A stretch of 64,000 nucleotides of DNA from Dermacentor variabilis (taxonomy: Eukaryota > Arthropoda > Arachnida > Ixodida > Ixodidae), in assembly GCF_050947875.1 (NCBI RefSeq), contig NW_027460346.1, positions 2,608,000 through 2,671,999 of the forward strand, given 5' to 3'. This document shows, one piece after another, positions 55,843-64,000 of this stretch; position 1 is the stretch's first letter; the number at the start of each line of letters is the position of its first letter. Below the pieces are notes generated by a model that saw nothing but the letters and a program-made list of their open reading frames with translations, was not told where the DNA came from and made no database searches. Both the position numbers and the translations under genes were made by a program.

Positions 55843-57873
55843 ATGGTTTTCGCTTCGCCCGGAGAGCGCCCACCACGCGTTCGCCACCGTCGCCATGCCA
55901 GTTTGAGCCTGGTGACACTCGGCCCTGCATCCCTCGACGAACTCCGGGCAAGGGAGGACCTGGAACTTCGTGCCACTCGCATGCTGGGCCAGTGGCTCAG
56001 TCAACGGGCCGCCACCCTCGATCTCCCTGTGGATCCCCCCCTGCCTGCTACCGCTTCGAAGCCTCTCCAGGACGGCCACCCAGTACAAGAGCCCCATGCT
56101 TCGGTCCCGCTCCCCCCCTCCGACGACGAGGACATGGACATGTCCAGTTCCCGGAAACGCGCCCGCGAGACGGAGAGCGAGGACGAGGAGCCAACCGGGC
56201 GACGTAAGCAGCCGTCGAGCTCTCCCCCCAGCCCGGAGCAGCACACGGCAGCCAGCTGCCACGTGCAGCAACCGGACCACGGCAGCGCCATTTCCCCACA
56301 CTCGGGCGAAACAGCCGCCAACTCCTCTCTGCCTGCCGCCCAAGACGGAGGCCCTCCAAGAAGGGCGAGCACCACCTCTCGACATCCCGCCGAGTCTACA
56401 GCCGCCGCCTCCGCGCCCCCTCAGAGCAAGGGCGCACCCGGAACCATCCTCGACGCGCCGTCTGCTCCTGATGGCGGCGCGTCCCCTGCAGCGTCTGCTA
56501 GCGAACCATCTACAAACGAAAGCGCTGCCGACGAGATGGAGCTGACGGACGCAACACCCACTGTTTCGTCACATCAGGGCTCTGATCACCCCGCGGCGCG
56601 GTTCCTGAAGGACGCACCATGCCAGCCTGCTTCGCGGCCGAAGCCAAAGGGGCAGAAGAAGCAGAAGAAGAGGAAGGGGCCTGCCCATGTTTCCCGTTCG
56701 TCTCCCGGGGCAACGGACGACTCGCGGCGCCCGCCCGCTACCCTGGTCACCCCCAGTGTGCCTACAGCCGCAGCACAGAGAGTGACACCATCCGCCCGCG
56801 AATCCACCACGTCAGACTTCACGCTGGTGCAGTCAAAGAGGGACCGGCGCCGTGCACGAGCCCTGGCGACTGCTGCACTTCCGGTTGACCCCGCGGTCGT
56901 CGGTACGGTGCTCTTCCGTCCCTCGGCGCCCGGCGGAACCTTCCGACGAGCACCGCGCCTCTCACTCGCTGCAACCCTCTCTTCGCGGCCCGGTGTTGCA
57001 GTGGTTCGCGTTAACCATAAGCGCAACATCGTGGCCGCCGATACTACCACCCGGGAATGCCTGGAAGAGCTGCTGGCAGTCACTGAGCTGCACGGAATTC
57101 CAGTGACTGCCCGACTGCCAGCCGAGCGCGGCAAGAGCACCGGCTTCCTGCACGGGGTGGTCGGGTTACCCGCGGACACAGACCTGCTGGGAGCCATCGA
57201 GTCGAGCGTTCCCGTGCTGTCGGCAACGAGGGAGGAGAGCACCATCACCATCCGATTCGCGGGACCGGTCCCCCCTGAACACGTGCGCCTTTTCAAGCTC
57301 GGGTTCAGGGTGCGACCTGCCCGGCCCCGTCCTGTGCAATGTCGGCAGTGCGGCCGCTTCGGGCACGTGCTGGAGTCCTGCAGATGGCCGACCGACTGCA
57401 TCTCCTGCGGCAAAAGCCACGCGGAGGGCGCCTCCTGCGAGAAAGTCCGCTGCCGGAACTGCGGGGGCCCCCATAGGGCCGACACTCCCGCCTGCCCCAA
57501 ATGGCAGGAAGAACGGGAGGTGGCCACCATCATGGCTTCCTCCACCTCGGCATTGTCGAGGCGTGCTGTCAGGGCAGCAGTCCGGGAGGAGAAGCAGCCA
57601 CAGCAGTCCTCATCTTCGGCGCGGTCCTATGCGAGCGTGCTGAAGGGCCCCAGTCCTGCACCCAGGCATCCGGTACCAGCCCCTCGTGCCTCTCAACGCC
57701 AGCAGACACAGGATACTGCTGCTCCACCCTCCCAAACTACTATGGATCAGCTGGTAGAAAACCTGCTGCTCACCATGCAAGCAGTCAGCACCTTGCTGCC
57801 AGCTGACCATCCGCTCCGGGCCATCTGCCTGCAGGCAGTGGCATGTCAACAGCAACACAATCACCATGGCTAG
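55843..57873 (+). CDS. LINE ORF1, Gag-like nucleic-acid-binding protein
   Basis: 676 residues from an ATG with A at -3. The N-terminal half is Pro/Ser/Ala-rich and probably disordered. A basic cluster (KGQKKQKKRKG) near residue 268 may be a nuclear localisation signal. A globular Gag-type segment lies at about 395-495. Three zinc knuckles follow: C500-x2-C503-x4-H508-x4-C513, C519-x2-C522-x3-H526-x5-C532 and C537-x2-C540-x3-H544-x6-C551. Such proteins coat the LINE RNA. The stop TAG overlaps the ORF2 start. No internal stop or shift, so it appears intact. Confidence 0.92.
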   Translation: MVFASPGERPPRVRHRRHASLSLVTLGPASLDELRAREDLELRATRMLGQWLSQRAATLDLPVDPPLPATASKPLQDGHPVQEPHASVPLPPSDDEDMDMSSSRKRARETESEDEEPTGRRKQPSSSPPSPEQHTAASCHVQQPDHGSAISPHSGETAANSSLPAAQDGGPPRRASTTSRHPAESTAAASAPPQSKGAPGTILDAPSAPDGGASPAASASEPSTNESAADEMELTDATPTVSSHQGSDHPAARFLKDAPCQPASRPKPKGQKKQKKRKGPAHVSRSSPGATDDSRRPPATLVTPSVPTAAAQRVTPSARESTTSDFTLVQSKRDRRRARALATAALPVDPAVVGTVLFRPSAPGGTFRRAPRLSLAATLSSRPGVAVVRVNHKRNIVAADTTTRECLEELLAVTELHGIPVTARLPAERGKSTGFLHGVVGLPADTDLLGAIESSVPVLSATREESTITIRFAGPVPPEHVRLFKLGFRVRPARPRPVQCRQCGRFGHVLESCRWPTDCISCGKSHAEGASCEKVRCRNCGGPHRADTPACPKWQEEREVATIMASSTSALSRRAVRAAVREEKQPQQSSSSARSYASVLKGPSPAPRHPVPAPRASQRQQTQDTAAPPSQTTMDQLVENLLLTMQAVSTLLPADHPLRAICLQAVACQQQHNHHG

Positions 57874-60800
57874 TCGCACAGCAAAACGGCGGCCGCGCAT
57901 CCTGCAGTGGAACGTGCGCTCGCTGCGCCGACGACACGCCGAACTTTCCGAACACCTACTTCTGCACGAGTACGACGTGCTCGCGTTGCAAGAGACATAC
58001 ACGCGCGACGGGGAGTGCAACTTTCCGGGATTTGTGGGCTACCACAGTGCGACCACCTGCGAGTTACGGACTTGCGCCAACGTGCAGTGCTGTGATACGC
58101 TCCATCAACCCGGTCGCTCCCGCGCGTCTATTTACGTCCGTGCGCGCCTTGCCCAAGCCGTCGTTCGTGTGGCCGACATTGTGCCCACCTCCGTAGAGTG
58201 TGTGGCTGTGACTGTACGCGTTGGGGGGGTCGACACTTGTGTCGCCAGCGTGTACGTGCAACCCGTACGACGGTGGGATACGACCTTCATCGAGAGCCTC
58301 ACCGCGCGCATCGGTGGTGACTGTGTCGTGTGCGGTGATTTCAACTCCCACCACACGGCGTGGGGAAGCGCCCACAGTGAGCCTAACGGCAGGGACCTGC
58401 TGAGTTCCATCCATGCTTCGGGCCTGCTAATCATCAACACCGGAAGTCCCACATTTGTGCGTCGGAGAGTACACGGGAGTGCGATTGACTTGTCGCTCGC
58501 GAGTGAGCGCTGCCACTACGAGTGGGTTCGCAGCCCTGACACGCAGGGGTCGGATCACTATCCGATCTCTCTCGACCCGCTCGGCCTGAACCGCACGAGG
58601 ACATGTACGTACCGTGTCACGGACTGGTCCCATTTTCGGTCCCTCTGCGCAATATCCCCTCCGGCAAATACAAACTTTCTTACGCATCTTACGAGGTGTT
58701 TGGATGCCGCTACAAAATCGTGCGCGGTGCCTGCTGGAACGCCGGTCCCCGATATCAAGCTTCTCAATCTGCGCGCTGTCCGTCGTCGCGCCGAACGCCG
58801 TGCCATCAAGAGCGACAAGGTGGAGCTTTGGACTTTATACAACCGCCTGGACGCTGCGTGTCGCCGTCACGCCAGGCAGCGCCGCAATCAGAGCTGGCAA
58901 AGTCTCTGCGTGTCATTGGAGGACACTCGCGACAAGTCGCGCCCTTGGCGCATTCTCGCTTCCCTCCTCCGTCCCAAGATCCCTCGCCATCCTGCACTCT
59001 CCATCGCGGTGGCTACGGGCTTGAGCACAGAGCAACTGGCCGAACTCTTCGCCGATGCCTTCGCCCCACCGCCACCGTCTGTGCGCCCCGTCAGTGCATC
59101 CTGCGAACTACCGCCGCACAACAAGGCTGAACTCCTCGCTCCCCTGCGCTACTTTCCTACGAGGGCAATCTTGGAGCACGTTGAGGTGCTTTGCTCGGCC
59201 GAGTTTACCCTTAGTGAGTTGCGCATTGTTTTGAACACGCGTAAACGACGCTCAGCGCCTGGTGCCGACGGACTAACTCATCAGGTCCTCAGGAACGTCG
59301 ACGCAGCGCAGCTCCCTTCCCTACTCGAGGCCTTCAATGCCGTCTGGCGCAGTGGCATTATTCCTGCTGACTGGAAAGAGGCGATCGTCGTCCCTATTCT
59401 CAAGCGCGGCAAAGCTGCCACGAGCGTCAGCTCCTATCGCCCAGTGTCGCTTACTTCGGTAGCCGGCAAAACTCTGGAGGCCATGGCTTTGCGCCGCCTT
59501 GAGTGGATTGCCTCCGCCCTCGACGCTTTCGCCCCTGAACAGAGTGGTTTCCGGCGACTGCGCTCAGCAGCTGACTCGCTCGCGGACGTCGTAGCTACGC
59601 TCGAGCACGCAGCAAGTCGCCAAGAAGCCGGATATCTCGTGCTGCTCGATGTGCAACGCGCATTTGATGGTCTCCCTCACACCACCATCATTCAAGCCCT
59701 CCGTGAGCTACGTGTCACCGGCCGCCTCTTTGACTACATCGCGGCCTTCCTCAGTGACCGCACGCTCAGAGTGCGAGTTGGTGACACGCTCAGTGCCCCT
59801 CGCAGCGTGACCTCCGGGGTTCCCCAGGGCAGCGTGATCAGCCCATTTCTTTTTAACTTGGCTCTGGCAAGACTACCTGACTACATCCCCAAGATGACAT
59901 CCCACGAAGTCCGCGTGGCGATCTACGCCGATGACATTGCACTGTTCGCGTGCGGGCCCACGTCCCTCGGCTTCCAAGTGCGAGAATCCCTGCAGTCGGC
60001 GATCAATGCCGTCGATGAATATCTCGCCAGCATAGGGCTCCAGCTCTCGGCGTCAAAAACTGAGGCGTTGTTGGTACACCCCCGTGCTCGTGCGCGCTTC
60101 GAAATGCCTTGTCTCACGCTGCGCGGAAGCCCCCTCCCGTGGCAGAGAAAAGTGCGCTATCTTGGACTTGACATCGACTGCCGGGTCAACTTTAACGCCG
60201 CCGTCTCCCAGCTCTGCAAGAATTCTAAGAAGGTGGCTGGCGCCGCACGCTCCCTGCTCGCCCGTGGTCGTGGCTGTACACCGCAACTTGCGCTTCGAGT
60301 TTACAACTCTGTCGCAACAACGCGAGCACTCTATGCGCTTCCCCTCACGAACGCCAGAGCCACCAACTGGAACGCCATCGACATGGAGCACCGCACCGTA
60401 ATTCGCCAACTTTACGGGCTTCCTCGCAACTCGCAAGTAGGAGCAACTCTCGCCGAAGCGGGAGACTGGCCGCCCTCACTTCGCGCACGGAAGCAAGCGA
60501 TGAACCACATCGAGCGCCTTCAACGTTCGCCACAGGGACAACGCCTCGTTTGTCGCCTCCACACCCTCGAGGGCTCGGGCATGGGCCAGCGTGCCACCGA
60601 GTTCAGCGCACTCGTCGCGTCGACGCCGCAACTCCTACCACTGCCGGTATCGCCGCACGCCTCCGCGCTACTCGATGTAAACACCACGGTGCCAGGCGTC
60701 AAGTCCAAGCGTCAAACAGCTGTTTGTGCTATGCAGCAGGAAACGGCCGCACTGCTACACGAGCGCCTAGGGGGCCGGCTGCTCGTTTACACCGACGGCT

Positions 60801-61621
60801 CCGTGGCGAGTGATGGTTCTGGTGCTGCAGCGTGCACGGCGCCGGATATTTGCGCTACACGGCAGTGCCGCCTTCGTGCTGTGTGGTCGTCGACGGTGGC
60901 CGAGCTTGCTGCGATCGACCTAGCAGCTGATCTCCTGCTTCAACAGCGCAGTGTTGTTTCTGCCGCGATCCTTTCGGACTCGCGCGCGGCACTGTGTATG
61001 CTGGAGAAGGATTACCTTGGACCTCCATTGGTGCAGCGCGTCGGCTCAAAGCTCCGCCATCTCGTCAGCCAGGGCTGCGATTTGGCGTTGCAATGGGTTC
61101 CAGCGCACATCGGCCTGCAAGGGAACGAAGCCGCGGACGCTCTCGCAAAGCAGGCTCACTCCCTGCGCTTCCCCCTCGCTACCTCGGTCAGCGGCTTCGA
61201 CGTGGCCAAAGCAACCATTCTGCGAACGCTCCGTGCGCAGCACCCGGACCAGCGCGTCGCCGCGGGTGCGTCACTTCGGCTCCTCCCCCGCGTGGGCTTC
61301 TCCCGGGCGGAGCGCTCTTTCCTGCTTCGCCTGCGCGTCGGCTGCTACAGGACGGCTGCTAGAACGCACAGGCTGCAGGGAATTGGCGACCCCGCGTGCA
61401 GCAACTGCGCCGATACGGAGACGCTCGACCACTTGCTACTTCGCTGCCCTGCCTTCGATGCGGAGCGCACGGACTTGTGTACAGTCTATCGGCGACTGGG
61501 ACTGACTTACGATACGGCGACCGCGCTGCTATTCCCTGCAGCCCACTCGTCCATCGTGAAGCATGCTCTCTCAGCACTGCTAGACTACTGCAATGCGACG
61601 CACTTGAGAGCGCGGCTGTGA
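57866..61621 (+). CDS. LINE ORF2: endonuclease, reverse transcriptase, RNase H
   Basis: 1251 residues. AP-type endonuclease at 10-235: LQWNVRSL, ALQETY, CGDFNSH (about 156) and SDHYPIS (about 228). Reverse transcriptase at about 440-760: SAPGADGLT, SYRPVSLTS, QSGFRRLRS, LLDVQRAFD (catalytic Asp), SGVPQGSVISP and YADDIALF (about 686). RNase H at about 970-1100: VYTDGS, SDSRAAL and PAHIGLQGNEAADALA. A terminal CSNC-x7-H-x4-C motif lies near 1178. All catalytic motifs are present and the frame is unbroken. The protein would nick target DNA and copy its own RNA. The ATG overlaps the ORF1 stop (ATGGCTAG), suggesting coupled reinitiation. Confidence 0.95.
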   Translation: MASRTAKRRPRILQWNVRSLRRRHAELSEHLLLHEYDVLALQETYTRDGECNFPGFVGYHSATTCELRTCANVQCCDTLHQPGRSRASIYVRARLAQAVVRVADIVPTSVECVAVTVRVGGVDTCVASVYVQPVRRWDTTFIESLTARIGGDCVVCGDFNSHHTAWGSAHSEPNGRDLLSSIHASGLLIINTGSPTFVRRRVHGSAIDLSLASERCHYEWVRSPDTQGSDHYPISLDPLGLNRTRTCTYRVTDWSHFRSLCAISPPANTNFLTHLTRCLDAATKSCAVPAGTPVPDIKLLNLRAVRRRAERRAIKSDKVELWTLYNRLDAACRRHARQRRNQSWQSLCVSLEDTRDKSRPWRILASLLRPKIPRHPALSIAVATGLSTEQLAELFADAFAPPPPSVRPVSASCELPPHNKAELLAPLRYFPTRAILEHVEVLCSAEFTLSELRIVLNTRKRRSAPGADGLTHQVLRNVDAAQLPSLLEAFNAVWRSGIIPADWKEAIVVPILKRGKAATSVSSYRPVSLTSVAGKTLEAMALRRLEWIASALDAFAPEQSGFRRLRSAADSLADVVATLEHAASRQEAGYLVLLDVQRAFDGLPHTTIIQALRELRVTGRLFDYIAAFLSDRTLRVRVGDTLSAPRSVTSGVPQGSVISPFLFNLALARLPDYIPKMTSHEVRVAIYADDIALFACGPTSLGFQVRESLQSAINAVDEYLASIGLQLSASKTEALLVHPRARARFEMPCLTLRGSPLPWQRKVRYLGLDIDCRVNFNAAVSQLCKNSKKVAGAARSLLARGRGCTPQLALRVYNSVATTRALYALPLTNARATNWNAIDMEHRTVIRQLYGLPRNSQVGATLAEAGDWPPSLRARKQAMNHIERLQRSPQGQRLVCRLHTLEGSGMGQRATEFSALVASTPQLLPLPVSPHASALLDVNTTVPGVKSKRQTAVCAMQQETAALLHERLGGRLLVYTDGSVASDGSGAAACTAPDICATRQCRLRAVWSSTVAELAAIDLAADLLLQQRSVVSAAILSDSRAALCMLEKDYLGPPLVQRVGSKLRHLVSQGCDLALQWVPAHIGLQGNEAADALAKQAHSLRFPLATSVSGFDVAKATILRTLRAQHPDQRVAAGASLRLLPRVGFSRAERSFLLRLRVGCYRTAARTHRLQGIGDPACSNCADTETLDHLLLRCPAFDAERTDLCTVYRRLGLTYDTATALLFPAAHSSIVKHALSALLDYCNATHLRARL

Positions 61622-61804
61622 GCCCGCACTCACATTCTTTTTTTCCGCCTTCCCACGTTCGTCCAGTCTTTCTCTCCTTCATCCTTTTCTTCCCATTCCC
61701 CCTTCCCCGTGCAGTGCTGTTGAGGTGTCCTCCTGTGAGAGACAGTTACGGCGCTGCACTCATCTCTTCCGTTTCCTTTCCAAAAAATCACTTCACACAC
61801 ACAC

Positions 61805-62121
61805 ACCGCCACCTGCCTCGCATTGTTTTCAGGAGGGCTTATCATCAATTATGTGGTTCAGATTATTGTTTTGTGCTTGTTCTTTATTGAAACGTATGCA
61901 GTTCTGTATTTTGTATGTGTGATTCTAAAGAATGCATGCGCTGTTCACTTTGCTGACTGCTTGAAGCCTCTGCCTTGCGGGGGTACGAGCCACTTGCTCC
62001 TGGCCCTACGCTGCCGCCGCGATTGGCCAACATTTTTGCTGACGGACTCGGACACGAAGTTCCCGGACAGCCGGCCACGAATTTTGGCAGCGAAAACAGC
62101 GGGCAACAGTTTCCTTCACTG
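61805..62121. other. Cassette sequence resuming after the LINE insertion
   Basis: Counterpart of about 14649-14959 in copy 1. No gene. Confidence 0.6.
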
Positions 62122-62397
62122 TAAAGCTTCTTCATCATTTCTGTCCTCCGCTTCCTCAAACTTGAAGCTACTGTACGACTTCCAAACCTCTTCGCCTATG
62201 GTAACAAGCAACGTGGCTGAACGTCTTCTGGCTGCTTGTTCAATTGCGTAGCAGTGAAAAACAGCAGAAAGTCACTTCTACAAGTTTTCCACGCAATCCA
62301 AGGGTCCCACAATGCGTCCTCGGGGTTCAGGGATGATAGCAGCGCCGATGCCAACGGCACGTCGGCAGGGTTTCGCTGCCGCCATGTAGCCAGGGCA
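62122..62397 (-). pseudogene. Ty3/Gypsy-like Gag fragment, copy 3
   Basis: Same Trp-rich and KQPEDVQ segments as copy 2, with a Pro to Ser change at the LLSPL position. Confidence 0.45.
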
Positions 62398-62474
62398 GCA
62401 GTTGGGCGAACGAGGACTTCATTGCGGCTGAGCAAGTAATATATAAAGGGAATCAACGTAGCGTAAGATATCAC

Positions 62475-64000
62475 GTGATTATGGCTGCTTGGTGGCGACT
62501 GCAGATTCAGCCGTGCTACACCAAAGCTCGTTGGTGTGGTAATGGTTTGGGGCTTTTAGTGGTGCCCGTCTGCAACCCCCTACTATATGCCTAAGGGACC
62601 CGGGTTCTCCACAGAAGCGGCATTGCGGAGAGAATTGTGTACAGAAAGCCTATGAGGCGATTTGTGGTTGGGTGGGGGAACGCATTGACTTGCAGAGCTC
62701 GGAGCAATCTTTCCTGCTCTCTAGGTAGCGACTTGTGTGGGGGAGGGTATGTTCTGCGGTTTAGCTTGTAATGTTGTGTGATGTCTTGGTACGAGATTAG
62801 AAGGTGCTTGCGCTTGGATTCGGATTCCTCGGCGTCGGCTCAGCGGGTCAAATCTCGAGCCACGAGATTGGCGATCTCGTTGCCAGGAATGCCGTGGTGA
62901 GCTGACGCCCATGTGATCATGACTCGTCTCGTTGGCGGATTTTTATTTATGATTCTGGGTGTGTTCGAATGAATGCTGCCGCCAGCGAAGCTCCGACACG
63001 TCTGTTGAGGGTTGGTTACTATGACTTCAACCTCTCTTTGGGAGAGCGCGAGGGCCGTGGCTATTCCCTCGGCTTGGAGGGATCTGTTTCGAGGGAACGA
63101 AATGCTTCACCGACGTTCTTTGTTTCACGATTACGATGGCTGTTGCGGCTGCTCATTCGGGGTAAGACGCCGCATCCATGATTCCTGTATTGCTTTTTTA
63201 CGGCCCGGGCCTTCTCTCGATGCCCGTGGTGTACTGGGTGCATGTTGCGAGGTAGAAGAGGTACAATGATGTTGCTCCGGATAGCAGGAGCTAAGCTCAC
63301 AGTCTGAGGCGGCGGGTGGCTGATGAGGCATAGAGCCCCAGGAGTGAGAGGATGGAACTCCCAGTTTCCGTATATACGTGCCTCGATCAGCTTCCTCACC
63401 CGTATTTTGCACTCCTTTCCGGAGTAGACGTTGTGCGGACATACTTATGAGCAGACCCATCGCCTGCTTGTATGCCTTTCTGATCATTGTGTCGATTTTC
63501 TTGAATTCCGCCACGTTGAGTAGTGCGTATGAGACAGCGCACATTCTTTGAGACAAGACAAAAGCTCAGAGATGCCGAAGCATGTCCACCTCCCCCACGT
63601 CTCTTGTCTCGGTTCCTATTCGCCGGATCATGTGTGTCCCTCGGGCTGTTGTATTCTTAAGCGTGTTGAATAATATTGCGTTTGCGCGATCCGACTGGAA
63701 AGCCATTGCAAGTATTTTCACGCTCTAAGACAGAACGATGGTGATAGTTGGCGAGTCTGGTGCATGATTCTTTCGCGGTGAGACTAAGAGTAGCTCCGAC
63801 TTTTGGGGGATGCAGCTAAGGCCGCATGACTTAGCGTAGTCGCTCACCACGTCTGTGCCTTCTTCCACGCGGCTCTCTATTGCCCTAATGTACCCTGTGG
63901 ATTGTTTTGTCGGCGTAGAGGCCATGCCGGACCGCCTGGATGTTATTGAGGAGCAGCGGAAGACATATTAGGGCGATATTGAACACGAGAGGACATAACA
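62475..64000 (-). pseudogene. RNase H-type LINE, copy 3 (runs off the window)
   Basis: Same minus-strand order as copy 2: terminal CCHC near 62585-62640, RNase H debris, thumb FKKIDTMIRKAYKQAMGL at 63470-63520, and RT segment SYAKSCGLSCIPQKSE at about 63790-63860. Continues past 64000. Confidence 0.8.

Larger units (their letters stand above)
55478..61753 (+). mobile_element. Full-length RNase H-type LINE, both ORFs open
   Basis: Interrupts sequence continuous in copies 1 (near 14616) and 2 (near 42897). The layout is a 5' untranslated region of about 365 bases, ORF1, overlapping ORF2 and a short 3' region. Near-identical 14-mers flank it (55464-55477 and 61754-61767, one mismatch) and may be the target duplication, but they are absent from the empty sites. 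About 30 bases of empty-site sequence are replaced by a CA-rich stretch on the 3' side. Composition is clearly GC-richer than the surroundings. Clade not fixed: endonuclease, RT and RNase H plus a zinc-knuckle ORF1 fit the R1/LOA/I group. Confidence 0.9.
48298..64000 (+). repeat. Segmental duplication, copy 3 of the composite cassette (open-ended)
   Basis: Begins at the equivalent of 8640 and 36877 and follows the cassette to the window end, interrupted by insertions at 50161-51289 and 55478-61753. Left-hand variants mostly match copy 1 and right-hand variants match copy 2. Confidence 0.93.

Noticed and set aside
56586..57545. 319-codon minus-strand ORF
   Set aside because: Shadow of LINE ORF1 in GC-rich sequence; the plus strand carries the zinc knuckles.
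1..64000. A conventional host protein-coding gene
   Set aside because: Every recognisable domain belongs to a mobile element. Host exons too short or diverged to see cannot be excluded.

Overview
The window is repeat-dense eukaryotic DNA. I see no convincing host gene, no rRNA or tRNA gene, and no bacterial gene organisation. The mix of elements is what I would expect in an arachnid, most probably an ixodid tick: RTE-clade LINEs with GAT/GAC tails, RNase H-bearing LINEs, a THAP/DDE_4 DNA transposon, an endonuclease fragment of the Helentron type, and an Arg-rich repeat ORF. The organism is inferred from recalled family resemblance, not from a search.

Large-scale layout. One composite cassette is present three times in direct orientation: copy 1 (1-16517), copy 2 (27756-44770) and copy 3 (48298-64000, running off the end). 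Copies 1 and 2 share the same order: 3' half of a DNA transposon, decayed RTE LINE, RNase H fragment of a second LINE, a TIR-bounded MITE, a GC-rich block with a TATA box, a minus-strand endonuclease remnant, a minus-strand Gag-like remnant and a minus-strand LINE. Copy 3 starts inside the 3' end of the RTE element. Shared insertions, private lesions and mosaic variants let the copies be ordered. Two spacers, 16518-18236 and about 45361-48297, separate the copies and hold their own LINE and MITE debris.

The main element is 18237-33169. It is bounded by matching terminal inverted repeats and flanking TA dinucleotides. It carries a multi-exon THAP + DDE_4 transposase on the plus strand and, convergently on the minus strand, a two-exon gene for a SWIM zinc finger fused to a YqaJ-type nuclease. 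That pairing fits the ISL2EU superfamily. A 5'-truncated RTE LINE with an open RT frame sits antisense in a transposase intron. The right part of a second copy of the element occupies 1-4878. The transposase is broken in both copies; the SWIM-YqaJ gene is frameshifted in copy 1 and nearly intact in copy 2.

The youngest-looking insertion is 55478-61753 in copy 3. It is a two-ORF, RNase H-encoding LINE with both frames open: ORF1 has three zinc knuckles, and ORF2 has endonuclease, RT, RNase H and a terminal zinc motif. The frames overlap by 8 bases. It interrupts sequence that is continuous in copies 1 and 2. A second copy-3-specific insertion, 50161-51289, lies in a T-run without target duplication and carries an endonuclease fragment, suggesting a Helentron-type remnant.
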